Source: a bacterium (GTDB lineage: Bacteria; Planctomycetota; Planctomycetia; Kolteriales; Kolteriaceae). Taken from it: a stretch of 64,000 nucleotides of DNA. The translations under genes were made by a program, and so were the position numbers. Positions 1-8,628 of the stretch are shown piece by piece. A model generated the notes under the pieces. It was not told where the DNA came from, searched no databases, and saw nothing but the letters and a program-made list of their open reading frames with translations. The stretch spans positions 1 to 64,000 of the forward strand of contig JAIEPU010000139.1 of the NCBI GenBank assembly GCA_019748235.1. Direction: 5' to 3'. The first letter of the stretch is position 1, and each line of letters starts with the position of its first letter.

Positions 1-405
1 GGGGATCTTCAGCTAGTTACCGTGGACGGCCAAACAATCTCGCATCGACTTGCACGATGGATCGAAGAATGGTCCGCTCAAACGGCCGGCTCACATGGGT
101 ACGGAGAAGTCGGTGCGGTCGTCGGCGCAACCCATAAGGATGAGATCGCGGACTTTCGGGAGCGACTGGCCCACGCCCCCCTCTTGCTGCCAGGATATGG
201 AGCACAAGGAGGTACCGCTTCCGACATTGCCGCTGCGTTCGATGAGAACGGCCTCGGAGCGGTTGTGAACAACTCGCGCGGACTCACGTTCGCTTACAAT
301 CAGGAAAAGTACGAGGGCCTTCCTTGGCGAGATGCCATTCGTGCGGCCACCGAGGCAATGATCAAAGATCTGTCGGAGAACACGCCGGCGGGCAACCTTC
401 GTTGA
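1..405 (+). CDS. pyrF: Orotidine 5'-phosphate decarboxylase, type 2 (C-terminal part; start lies before the window)
   Basis: This is the C-terminal part of OMP decarboxylase, which makes UMP from OMP in the last step of pyrimidine synthesis. The reading frame is open from base 2, so the gene begins upstream; the GTG at 22 is internal. The visible 134 residues hold the motif LPGYGAQGGTASD and, further on, NNSRGLTFAY, which together fit the phosphate-binding C-terminal strands of the type 2 PyrF family. The protein ends at a TGA at 403-405. The next gene starts about 190 bp later on the same strand. Family assignment is firm; the catalytic D-K-x-x-D region is outside the window and cannot be checked. 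Confidence 0.88.
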   Translation, partial: GDLQLVTVDGQTISHRLARWIEEWSAQTAGSHGYGEVGAVVGATHKDEIADFRERLAHAPLLLPGYGAQGGTASDIAAAFDENGLGAVVNNSRGLTFAYNQEKYEGLPWRDAIRAATEAMIKDLSENTPAGNLR

Positions 406-597
406 ATCCTACCCCTTCCGTTCGAAGTAGAAGAAATGGCGGGAAGCGTGCGCGCTGCGATATGCGTTTGTCTTTGGATGCGATTCTCTTTCTGATTTTC
501 TCCCCTGGTGCGGCAATCGCGGATTCTCTGTAGAATGTCGTTCGGCTCACGCCGTCTTTACCCAACTCCCTTTACAACGTGTTCAGGAGACGTCCGG

Positions 598-2010
598 ATG
601 ATTCGTGCAGCGATTGTATCGCTCGTCATGGGTGCTGCCTCAGTGAGCCTTGCGGCCGAGGAAGTATCGGTTGGATTTGGCAAGGCAGACATCACCCCCA
701 AAGTGGGTGGCGCCGCCAAGGCCGTCTGGATCGCTGGCTATGGCATGGGTCGTGAGGCGATTGGCGTCCATGACGCCCTTTTCGTTCGGGCTCTCGTTTT
801 CAAATCGGGCGGTAAGAAGATCGCGATGGCGGTCGCCGATCTCGTCGGACTGCAATACCCCGTTATCCTCAAGATCCGCGAGAAACTTGCTGATTTCGAT
901 TACGTGCTCGTCTCTAGCACACACGTTCATGAAGGTCCCGATGTCGTCGGGTTGTGGGGAGAGAAGCCGCTCAAGAGTGGTGTGGATCCCGAATACATCG
1001 ACCTCGTCATCGCGAAAACGGTCGAAGCCATCAAAGCGGCTGAAGCTGCCGCCGTGCCCGCGTCGGCCACCTATGGAACTGTGGTGGATGAGGAGCTACT
1101 TCGCGACAGCCGCAAACCCTATGTCAAGGATGGCATCATTCGCGTTGTTTTGTTCAAGGACGCGAAGGGGAAGAACTCGTCTATTCTTCTGCAACAAAAC
1201 AGCCATCCCGAATCACTCACCGACAAAAATCAATACCTCACCACTGACTTCCTCTACTTCACCATCAAAGCACTCGAGGAGAAATATCATTGCCCCGTCG
1301 CGGCATTCTCGGGCGCAGTGGGGGGACTCATGACCGTTCCCAACCGCATCAAGAGCGACGAGGGGAAGGAAGTCAACGATGGCAACTTCGAATATGCCGA
1401 GATCTACGGTAACAGGCTCGCCAAACGAGCTATCGAGGCCATCGAGTCAGCGAAGCCGATTTCAATTTCACCGATCAATGCAGCCGCTCAAGTTTGCTAT
1501 GTCCCGATCGACAACAATGTCTTCAAATTCGCATTTCGTAGCGGCACGATGAGTCGCGATGCCTATGTTTGGAATGACGATCCATGGAGCGAGAATCCCG
1601 AGCCAATCGAATCCAAGAGTAAGATCGCCAACAAGCGAGGGGCGCTGAAGACTGAGGTCGGGTACATCAAGATCGGCGACATCCACGTTGCCGGGATTCC
1701 TGGCGAAGGCTATCCCGAATCGATCTATGGCAAGTTTCAGGAACCGGTCGAGCCGAACGCCGACTTCCCCAACGCACCGCTCGAAACACCGGTGGTCAAG
1801 GCATTGCCCGGCGAGCACATCCTTGTGATCGGCCTTGCGAATGACGAAATCGGTTACATCATTCCGAAGCGGCAGTGGGATTTTGTTGCTCCCTTCGCCT
1901 ACGGGATGAACAAGTACCAATACGGAGAGGTCAACAGTGTCGGCCCGGAGTCGGCTCCGGTGGTCTATGGATCGCTTGAAAAGGCGGTCAAAAAGGCAAC
2001 GCAGAAGTAG
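598..2010 (+). CDS. Secreted neutral/alkaline ceramidase-like protein
   Basis: A 470-residue exported protein of the neutral/alkaline non-lysosomal ceramidase superfamily, common in planctomycetes; family members are zinc amidohydrolases. The start at ATG 598 is preceded by AGGAG seven bases upstream and opens a cleavable signal peptide of about 20 residues ending SLAAEE. An in-frame ATG at 508 lacks this support. The mature N-terminus reads VGFGKADITPKVGG, the family's usual beginning. A putative zinc-site motif STHVHEGPD and a later SHPESLTDKN segment follow. The C-terminal region (GEGYPES, LANDEIGYI) also matches ceramidase-like proteins. The true substrate is unknown, since many planctomycete members are annotated only as ceramidase-domain proteins. 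A hairpin terminator follows the stop. Confidence 0.85.
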   Translation: MIRAAIVSLVMGAASVSLAAEEVSVGFGKADITPKVGGAAKAVWIAGYGMGREAIGVHDALFVRALVFKSGGKKIAMAVADLVGLQYPVILKIREKLADFDYVLVSSTHVHEGPDVVGLWGEKPLKSGVDPEYIDLVIAKTVEAIKAAEAAAVPASATYGTVVDEELLRDSRKPYVKDGIIRVVLFKDAKGKNSSILLQQNSHPESLTDKNQYLTTDFLYFTIKALEEKYHCPVAAFSGAVGGLMTVPNRIKSDEGKEVNDGNFEYAEIYGNRLAKRAIEAIESAKPISISPINAAAQVCYVPIDNNVFKFAFRSGTMSRDAYVWNDDPWSENPEPIESKSKIANKRGALKTEVGYIKIGDIHVAGIPGEGYPESIYGKFQEPVEPNADFPNAPLETPVVKALPGEHILVIGLANDEIGYIIPKRQWDFVAPFAYGMNKYQYGEVNSVGPESAPVVYGSLEKAVKKATQK

Positions 2011-2042
2011 AGCCGCTTTGTATCGACGCTTTCGTAATCACG

Positions 2043-2075
2043 AGAAGGCTGGGCCAAGAGGTCCAGCCTTCTTTC
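2043..2075 (+). terminator. Rho-independent-like terminator after the ceramidase gene
   Basis: A 10-bp perfect stem (AGAAGGCTGG at 2043-2052 with CCAGCCTTCT at 2063-2072) and a 10-nt loop, followed by a short T run. It lies 33 bp after the ceramidase stop and before the convergent HerA-like gene. Confidence 0.75.
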
Positions 2076-2140
2076 GTTGAATGAACGGTTGCCCATCGAG
2101 AAGTATTCGTCATCGCACCGCTTGGCGGGCAGAGTAACAA

Positions 2141-4624
2141 CTACTCTTCTTCCTCTCCGTCATTCACTTCGCCGGGAACCGTGCCCTGAAAAGTAAAAAG
2201 GGGTTCTGCGATGCCGGTGGCATCGATCTGCCACGGCGTCCATGCGAGCACGACTTTCGCAACGGATAGGTCCGCCTTTTTGGGGCGAAGTGGAATCGAT
2301 TCGAGCTCGATGTTGTCCACGGGGTAATCGGACTTCACTTCATCCATTTCGGCGCTCAGTTTCTCATCGAGCTCCTTGAGTTCATCCTGCAAGTTCGCCA
2401 AGTCATCTTCCGCGCGCGCAACGTCCGCCCGCTCCGTCATGACACGTCCAGCGGATCGGGCGCTCGTGGAAGCACGTGTCACGGTGGTCACGCTTATGGT
2501 CTTTCTTCCGAGCACTGCCGCCAAGATTGAACTTCCGAATGACAGGACCGCTTGAATGATCGACTGATTCGCCTGTCCCTTCTCCTTGTCGATTTTCTGC
2601 TGCGCCTTTCGAATTCGTTCCTGAAGCCGTGCCGCTTTGGGAGCGTACTTCGTTCGAATTTTTTCAATCGCTTGATCACGCGATTCGGATAGTGCCTGTC
2701 TGACTCTTAGCCGGAAATCTTTCTCTGACTCGGTACCTTCCGATGCGAGTTTAGCAGGCTTGTACTTGTACTGAACGATCGCCAGATGCTGATACAAAAA
2801 CTGCTTCAGCTCCGTTCCCCAGCTTGAGTAGTTCCTTGGATTCGACAATTCCGAGAGGAGCGGAACGAAATGAACGGAGTCTTCGGGCTTTCGCCCGAGT
2901 TCTATTTCGATATCGCGGGCTAGCTTCGCCCCTTCCCAGGCATGATGTGACATTTCATCGGAAATGATGACGTTAAGCACATATACCTTTTCCCACTTAT
3001 CAATCCCGGCCTTCGTACTCGCGTAATGTGCCTGGCCAATTCCAAGAATCGCAGGGCGATAACAGACCTTTGTCCCCTGCTTCGATGCACTGGCTGGGAG
3101 GAAGTACTCTTCGATGCCGGGGGGCACCATCGGACGTTCCTGCTGCACCGATGTGCTCGAAGAGATAACCTCGCGAGGAGCAGCGGACAAATGCGCCACC
3201 GAAGCAGTCGCGACTTTATCCTTCATCAGTTGTTGGATTTGCTCCCGTGTGAGCGGACCACGAAGGTATGAGAGCGCCCAGCGGGTCTGCAAAAGTGCGG
3301 GGCCATCCTCATGCACGTTATTCACGAGAAAAGTACGCGCCGCAAGTCCGGAGAGCGTTTTGTCGATGCTCGCGCGATCGAACTTGAATCCGGCCGAGTT
3401 CGATGCACCTTCCAATCCATCCAAGACTCGCTGTTTGTCTCGTTCGGTTTGCAATCGCCCCAAAAACCATGTCCCGGTATTCGCCATTCCCTTGTAATCG
3501 AGATCGACAGGGTTTTGCGTCGCGAGAACGACACCGATCCCATAAGCGCGCGCCTGTTTCAAGAGCGTGAGCATCGGCGTCTTCGAAGGAGGATTCGCCG
3601 TCGGCGGAAAATAGCCGAAGATCTCATCCATGTAGAGAATCGCCCTGAGACTACTCGTGCCTGGCTGAGTCCTCATCCAAGACAACAGCTCATTGAGCAA
3701 GATCGTGACGAAGAACATACGCTCGGCATCCGACAGATGCGCGATCGACATGATGGAGATGCGCGGCTTTCCCTCGGAAGTGTAAAGAAGCTTGCTGATA
3801 TCGAGCGGTTCCCCCTCCATCCAACCGGCGAAGGCGGGCGAAGCGAACAAATTGTTCAGGCGAGTCACCAAAGCGAATCGATCAGCAGAGGGGAAGAACG
3901 ATTCGAGATCGAGGAACCCGACCTTGTCGAAGGGAGGGGATTGAATTTGCCTAAGTAGAGTTGGGATCTCAAGACTTTGTCCCGATCGCCACGCGCGATC
4001 GACGATGGTCGACATCAAAATATGCTCACGGCTTTCGAGCGGATCACCCGTCACTCCAAGCAGCGCCAGTAAGCCGCCGACCGCCGCGCTAATTCGCTGC
4101 CTGAGCGCATCGCCGTCCTGAAGCACGGAAGCCGGGGGAGCAGCGAGAGAATTCACCAGCGACACAGGATGACCGGCATTACTTCCAGGCGTGTAGATCG
4201 CCATGTCAGTAGCCGCTCGAAGTCGATCGATCCGGTCAATGGGCTGATCCCAATCGGCAATTCCTTTCTTCCATTGGTCGGCAGTCTCTTTCGCAAAATC
4301 ATCGACTGACTTTCCATGACGAGCGGCTTCCGCGGGATCGATCCAAGGCCGAAACGACTCCCGCGCAAGCCCTGGAAACATGAGCATTAAGTTGCCGATG
4401 TCTCCCTTGGGATCGATGGCGATCGCGGGAATTCCATCGATCGCGGCTTCCTCGAGAAGTGTGACGCAGAGCCCCGTTTTGCCGCTTCCTGTCATACCGA
4501 TGACAACGGCATGCGTGGTCAGGTCCTTCGAGTCGTAAAGGTAGGGAGTGGTCGTCGCTTGGCGGCGTTCCGCATCGTATTCTCGTCCCAAATAGAACAC
4601 ACCCAGCTTTTCGTAGTCGATCAT
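2141..4624 (-). CDS. HerA/FtsK-like P-loop ATPase (DUF87-type) with coiled-coil C-terminus
   Basis: An 827-residue ATP-binding protein of the HerA/VirB4-like class. Walker A is GMTGSGKT at residues 43-50. Walker B is AILYMDEIFGYF, with the acidic pair at D333-E334. It is followed by the sensor-like ATQNPVDLDYKG and the basic segment GRLQTERDKQRVL, the expected order for this fold. From about residue 600 to 770 the sequence is rich in K, E, Q and R and predicted helical, probably a coiled coil broken by a short hydrophobic stretch. There is no signal peptide. Members with this N-terminus (EKLGVFYLGREYD) occur as single genes in planctomycetes and actinobacteria and have no settled function. 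No NurA-like nuclease or SIR2 partner is adjacent, so I do not call it a defence or repair pair. Confidence 0.8.
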   Translation of the reverse strand: MIDYEKLGVFYLGREYDAERRQATTTPYLYDSKDLTTHAVVIGMTGSGKTGLCVTLLEEAAIDGIPAIAIDPKGDIGNLMLMFPGLARESFRPWIDPAEAARHGKSVDDFAKETADQWKKGIADWDQPIDRIDRLRAATDMAIYTPGSNAGHPVSLVNSLAAPPASVLQDGDALRQRISAAVGGLLALLGVTGDPLESREHILMSTIVDRAWRSGQSLEIPTLLRQIQSPPFDKVGFLDLESFFPSADRFALVTRLNNLFASPAFAGWMEGEPLDISKLLYTSEGKPRISIMSIAHLSDAERMFFVTILLNELLSWMRTQPGTSSLRAILYMDEIFGYFPPTANPPSKTPMLTLLKQARAYGIGVVLATQNPVDLDYKGMANTGTWFLGRLQTERDKQRVLDGLEGASNSAGFKFDRASIDKTLSGLAARTFLVNNVHEDGPALLQTRWALSYLRGPLTREQIQQLMKDKVATASVAHLSAAPREVISSSTSVQQERPMVPPGIEEYFLPASASKQGTKVCYRPAILGIGQAHYASTKAGIDKWEKVYVLNVIISDEMSHHAWEGAKLARDIEIELGRKPEDSVHFVPLLSELSNPRNYSSWGTELKQFLYQHLAIVQYKYKPAKLASEGTESEKDFRLRVRQALSESRDQAIEKIRTKYAPKAARLQERIRKAQQKIDKEKGQANQSIIQAVLSFGSSILAAVLGRKTISVTTVTRASTSARSAGRVMTERADVARAEDDLANLQDELKELDEKLSAEMDEVKSDYPVDNIELESIPLRPKKADLSVAKVVLAWTPWQIDATGIAEPLFTFQGTVPGEVNDGEEEE

Positions 4625-4820
4625 GCCATCTTTCCGTTGGAGCTTTGTCGGAGGCGAAAGCTTACGCGAAGAACGTTTCGCTTCGCACTCATTTCACTCA
4701 AACATCGTAGTCGTCGCGACACGAAAACCGCTACTGGACCGTGGTTGATTTACGTGCCGATCCACAAATCGTGATCATTTACTTGCGATTTAGAAAGGTG
4801 ATGGAGAAATGGCCCGGCCA

Positions 4821-5717
4821 TTACTTCGCAGGAGGATCAGGCGGCGTGAAGAAGATCTCCACACGGGAATTGGTTCGCATGCTGGCATCATCAGTGCCAT
4901 TCACCAGCGGTTGCTGACCTGCATAGCTAACGACGCCGACGCGAATCGGAGAGAGTCCCGACTCCTCGAGGAACTGCTCAACGGAAATCGCCTGGTGAGC
5001 GGTCATATGCCAAACCGTCGGATACATCGTGACTAGGTTCCGCGGCACGCTCGCATTTGGTGGAGCATGAGCGACGATCAGATAGTTGAACTTCTCCGCA
5101 TCTTTCGAATTCAGAATACCCGCCAGTTCTTTGAGTGTACTGCGAGCCTCGTCACGCAATTCATCTCCCTGCGAGAAAAGCTCCGCGCTCGTGATGCGGA
5201 CGACACCTTCCTTCGAATCGAAAGTCACTCCCGAATGATGGTCGGCCAGCGCGGCCAGCGACTTCTGAACCGTGTCAGGAATCGCTGGCCCTACTCGGAC
5301 AGTGCTCGATACATTCTGGATGGCGTTATTAACGGCGGACTCCGCATCGCCCGCATTCATCACGACCGAGGTCAGTTCCTGATGAAGCTGCTGATTCTCT
5401 CGAAGCAGATTATCCACTCGCTGCTGAAGCAGCGTTTGAATGTCCTTCTGTCCCTCGAGTTGCTTCTGATACTGCGCGGCCTGCGCGATCGCTTGATCTG
5501 CTTGAGTCTTCGCCTGCGTCAGTGTTTGCTCGGCACTATCGAGTTTATCCTTGAGTTCGCGGTCGGCTTCGCTGGCCTGTTTATTGAGATCGCCGAATCC
5601 GCTGAATCCACTTCCCCCTTTACCCCCGCCTGTGCTCTGGCAACCAGTGAGAATTCCAAGGGCAATTACCCCGAAGAGGAAAATGGATAGGGAATTCGGG
5701 CGAAGTAGAGATTTCAT
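4821..5717 (-). CDS. OmpA-like lipoprotein with coiled-coil region
   Basis: A 298-residue envelope lipoprotein. The ATG at 5717 is preceded by a near-perfect SD (AGGAGGAATT); longer in-frame starts upstream lack this. The signal peptide ends in a lipobox ILTGC with the lipidated Cys at residue 26, followed by a Gly/Ser-rich linker. Residues about 40-125 are Q/A/E-rich heptads (coiled coil). The C-terminal 130 residues look like an OmpA/MotB peptidoglycan-associating domain: LKELAGILNSKDAEKFN, then a PRNLVTMYPT segment, VGVVSYAGQQPL, and the terminal RTNSRVEIFF that matches the family's NRRVEI signature. The protein probably ties the outer membrane to the cell wall or a periplasmic scaffold. 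Upstream lies the macrodomain gene on the same strand with a 209-bp gap. Confidence 0.85.
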   Translation of the reverse strand: MKSLLRPNSLSIFLFGVIALGILTGCQSTGGGKGGSGFSGFGDLNKQASEADRELKDKLDSAEQTLTQAKTQADQAIAQAAQYQKQLEGQKDIQTLLQQRVDNLLRENQQLHQELTSVVMNAGDAESAVNNAIQNVSSTVRVGPAIPDTVQKSLAALADHHSGVTFDSKEGVVRITSAELFSQGDELRDEARSTLKELAGILNSKDAEKFNYLIVAHAPPNASVPRNLVTMYPTVWHMTAHQAISVEQFLEESGLSPIRVGVVSYAGQQPLVNGTDDASMRTNSRVEIFFTPPDPPAK

Positions 5718-5926
5718 CCGAATTCCTCCTTCCCTCGATCGACATCGGTCGAAAAATCGAAAATAAACCGATTCGGAGCGGCGAATAGACCACTCCGCCG
5801 TTTCCGTCAACATCAGATAAGGGATCAGATGAAAGGACTTCGCGGAGCCGAGTATCGAATTCATGCCGGCTTGATTAGACGATGTCACACCGCCTCGATT
5901 CAAGATGAGGTGCGGGGTTCCATCAT

Positions 5927-6397
5927 CTAGGAAACGTCAGGCGCGCTGACTGGTTCAAACAAAGAAACACAAACGCCGTCGATAGAACCGAGGGCATTCT
6001 CAATCAAGGGACGAACAATCGCCCAGTCGAGACCGCCATTGCCACAACCGAGTGGCGGCAACGCGATGGACGAGATTTTTCGAGCCGCAATCTCTGAGCG
6101 AAGCGAGTGTAGGCCGGTTTCAATATCTTCAAGGCGGGAAGGGCTTCGCCAATGCCTCTTCGTGGGAAAATTGATGATATAACGAGGACCCGAGTTCGCA
6201 CCTGTTTTGAATACGAAAACAGAACCGGGCACAATTTGCCCGCTTTCACAGGCTCGCTTATAAGCTTTAAAGTTATCGGGAAACGCCTTCTTGAATTGCA
6301 ATGCGATCCCTTTGCCCATCACTCCCACAGTGTTAACCGCGTTCACTAAGGCTTCGACATCGGCTTCCAGCAGATTTCCATGCGATGCTTTGATCAT
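5927..6397 (-). CDS. DarG-like macrodomain protein (ADP-ribosyl glycohydrolase), orphan
   Basis: A 156-residue single macrodomain. The motifs NAVNTVGVMGKGIALQFKK, YIINFPTKRHWR and LPPLGCGNGGLDW closely match the N-terminal macrodomain of DarG, the antitoxin that removes ADP-ribose from thymidine in DNA modified by DarT. The Lys of TKRHWR corresponds to the catalytic Lys reported for DarG. DarG also has a C-terminal DarT-binding domain of roughly 150-200 residues, which is missing here. No DarT-like gene is adjacent: neighbours are the OmpA-like lipoprotein and the acidic HTH protein. ATG 6397 gives a start at the fold boundary (MIKASHGN). TTG 6436, with GGAG five bases upstream, would add 13 residues and cannot be excluded. 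A role in reversing nucleic-acid ADP-ribosylation is inference. Confidence 0.85.
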   Translation of the reverse strand: MIKASHGNLLEADVEALVNAVNTVGVMGKGIALQFKKAFPDNFKAYKRACESGQIVPGSVFVFKTGANSGPRYIINFPTKRHWRSPSRLEDIETGLHSLRSEIAARKISSIALPPLGCGNGGLDWAIVRPLIENALGSIDGVCVSLFEPVSAPDVS

Positions 6398-6454
6398 GAT
6401 CCATCCACGACGAACATTTCCATTCGTCGCAGTCAATTGTCTCCAAAGGACTCG

Positions 6455-8221
6455 TTAGTACAGGATACCCTTGCCGAAGCCGTAAATCGTCTCGATGATC
6501 GTAGCGCTGAGGGAATAGGGCTCGTTGTACGACCATGCGTTTCGGGTGATTTCGTACATCACCATCATGACGACGGCGAAGACGAGCGTGGTAGCCGAAA
6601 GGAATCCGACCCAAACGCCGCCCCACGGAGCAGGTTCCGCGTTGACGACGACATGCTCGACATCTTCGGAGCCGTATGCTTCGTCTTCATCCTCGTCATC
6701 GAAATCGTCGCTGCTGTCTTCCTCATCATCTTCGCTGACGGCAACAACTTCGCTACCTGACTCCTCATCGTCATCGAGTTCGACATCATCAATAGCGAGT
6801 TCGAAGTCGCTGTCGGAAATCTCATCGGACGAATCTTCTTCCACCGCGGACATGCGAGGAGCGGTATCACTCGCTTTGAAACCGGGAGTCTCGTCCGATC
6901 CGAAGATGTCGTCGTCACTCTCCAGGCTGACGTCGAATTCGCTATCGCTGGAGTCGGTGTCGTCTTGTCGAAGCTTGATACCGCTGTCGGCGGCTTTCTT
7001 AAGCAAAATGCCGCTATCGTCCGGACGTGCGAGATTGATTCCGCTGTCGCCCGCCCCCGGCGTCACATCTTGCGCGAGGCCAATGTCGTCATCGAGATTC
7101 AGATCAAAGTCACTGTCTGAATCGTCCCCCGCCTCTTGTTTGATGGTCGGAGTCTTGTCCGCGAGATCGAGATCCGCAAGGTCGATGTCCTCTGCCCCAT
7201 CGAGCTTGAAGTCGATACCCAGATCGTCATCATCGAACGAAAACTCGTCATCCTTCTTGGCCGCAGCAGTGACCGAAGGAGTTCCCTCCGGCTTCACCGG
7301 CGGTTCGCTCTTTGCTTCCTCCAGCAAAAGATCATCGTCTGAATCGTCGAATAGATCGAGTTCGTCCTCGTCCGAGGCCAGAGGAATCAATCCAGAATCC
7401 GATGCCGGTGCTACCGGGGCCGACTCTGGTTCCGGTTCAAACGTCAACTCCTCCGTCGGCTGAGAGGCCAAGGAGAAAACTTCGGTCATTTCGGATGCGG
7501 CGGCAGGATTATCCTGAACAGGAGCCTCTTCCGTGGCCTCGGAATCCGTTCGAGGTTCGTCGATCGAGTCATCGAAGAGGAAATCGGGCTCTTCCTCCTG
7601 TGAAACCGATGCGGGTTCCGCCGGAGTCGATTCAGCCGATGATTCGGCTGTCGCCGATTCGAGGTCCTCAATGAACAGACGGATATCGCTATCGCTGGGG
7701 GCTGGAGTGGAGGCTGCGGACCGCTCAAGTGAAAGCGTCTCGCCACTATCTTCATCTTCGAGCAAAAGGTGAATGTCGCTATCGCCGGGAGACTTTGTGG
7801 AATCTCCGGTGGCGAATTTCGGCTCGTCGTTGAAATCTGGTACGAGCTTGATGTCGCTGTCTGATCCCGAATCTTCGCCAGAGAAGATCAGCCGGACGTC
7901 ACTTTCGCCACTCCCCTTCAGACCAGAATCAGCCTGAAGTTCGCGACCGATGGTGCTGTCGCTGGGAGATTTCATTTCGACCGAAGGAGTGCTGTCTTCG
8001 AATAACAGGTCCAGATCGTCATCGGAGCCGGTCAGAATGTCGACTTCGCTTAAAAGTTCTTGGGTCCGCTTTAGCTCGTCGATGTCTTGAGTCCGGAACT
8101 TCCAACTTCCCCCGTCGGCAAAGGCGCGAATTTCGTTCCGACGAACCATCTGGTTCAATTCGTCGGTCGACTTCCCGAGAACCTCGGCAGCCTGTTGCAG
8201 GGTGTAATAACTCTGAACCAT
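6455..8221 (-). CDS. Excisionase-type HTH protein with long acidic Ser/Asp-rich linker and C-terminal membrane anchor
   Basis: A 588-residue planctomycete-type protein of unknown function. The ATG at 8221 has GGGAG eight bases upstream. Residues about 1-60 form a MerR/excisionase-like winged HTH (YYTLQQAAEVLGKSTDEL, then REIRAF-type wing and WKFRTQDIDEL). Residues about 65-530 are extremely acidic and Ser/Asp-rich, carrying a recurring short motif D-S-[DG]-I-x-L or close variants (SDIHLLL, SDIRLFI, SDIKLV, SGINLA, SGIKLR). The C-terminus has a hydrophobic helix (VWVGFLSATTLVFAVVMMVM) and a second weaker hydrophobic segment near the end. The layout suggests a cytoplasmic DNA- or protein-binding head tethered to the inner membrane by a disordered linker. 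The gene lies 50 bp after a small anchored protein on the same strand. Confidence 0.8.
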   Translation of the reverse strand: MVQSYYTLQQAAEVLGKSTDELNQMVRRNEIRAFADGGSWKFRTQDIDELKRTQELLSEVDILTGSDDDLDLLFEDSTPSVEMKSPSDSTIGRELQADSGLKGSGESDVRLIFSGEDSGSDSDIKLVPDFNDEPKFATGDSTKSPGDSDIHLLLEDEDSGETLSLERSAASTPAPSDSDIRLFIEDLESATAESSAESTPAEPASVSQEEEPDFLFDDSIDEPRTDSEATEEAPVQDNPAAASEMTEVFSLASQPTEELTFEPEPESAPVAPASDSGLIPLASDEDELDLFDDSDDDLLLEEAKSEPPVKPEGTPSVTAAAKKDDEFSFDDDDLGIDFKLDGAEDIDLADLDLADKTPTIKQEAGDDSDSDFDLNLDDDIGLAQDVTPGAGDSGINLARPDDSGILLKKAADSGIKLRQDDTDSSDSEFDVSLESDDDIFGSDETPGFKASDTAPRMSAVEEDSSDEISDSDFELAIDDVELDDDEESGSEVVAVSEDDEEDSSDDFDDEDEDEAYGSEDVEHVVVNAEPAPWGGVWVGFLSATTLVFAVVMMVMYEITRNAWSYNEPYSLSATIIETIYGFGKGILY

Positions 8222-8271
8222 GAAGGACTCCCGGCACACGTCACTTGCCCACAAGTCCTTCGATTCAAGGA

Positions 8272-8628
8272 CTAGCGAGAATGGGCCAACTTTTCGATGT
8301 CGGAGACGTGCGGCTCCTCGTTGTTGAATTCTAACAGTTGTTGGTCGGCACGAAGGTGTCGGGCCGCCGCCAATTTAAGCTTTCCTTTGCGGGGATCGAA
8401 CTGGTAGACGCAGAGCGTCCGCTCCGAGCCATCCAATAGGTAAACTACTTGCGATCCGTCCGCAGCATTCTGCACGATGGCCGTCGAAGAATCCTTCTCC
8501 GCGGCAGACTGAGCCTGCACTGTTGGAAGAGAACCCCATCCCAACACAGCAAAACTCACCAACCCTCCGACCAGAGCACCTACGATGAACGTACTTCGAG
8601 CCGCCTCAAACGACTTCCTAGTCACCAT
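8272..8628 (-). CDS. Small membrane-anchored or exported hypothetical protein
   Basis: A 118-residue protein not matched to a named family. ATG 8628 is chosen because AAGGAGG lies seven bases upstream; longer in-frame starts reach back to 8781 without comparable SD. Residues about 14-40 form a hydrophobic segment (TFIVGALVGGLVSFAVLGWG) that ends TVQAQSAAE, either a signal peptide or an anchor. The rest contains a short beta-rich unit, VVYLLDGSERTLCVYQFDP, then RKGKLKLAAARHLRADQQL. It is immediately upstream of the acidic HTH membrane protein with a 50-bp gap, so the two are probably co-transcribed and may work together. Confidence 0.65.
   Translation of the reverse strand: MVTRKSFEAARSTFIVGALVGGLVSFAVLGWGSLPTVQAQSAAEKDSSTAIVQNAADGSQVVYLLDGSERTLCVYQFDPRKGKLKLAAARHLRADQQLLEFNNEEPHVSDIEKLAHSR

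Noticed and set aside
6525-7463. Ser-rich frame opposite the acidic HTH gene
   Set aside because: The Ser richness is the complement of the Asp/Glu codons in the true gene.
2141-8221. A defence island around the HerA-like ATPase and macrodomain
   Set aside because: The neighbours are envelope and housekeeping-type genes, with no nuclease, toxin or methylase; the evidence is too weak.
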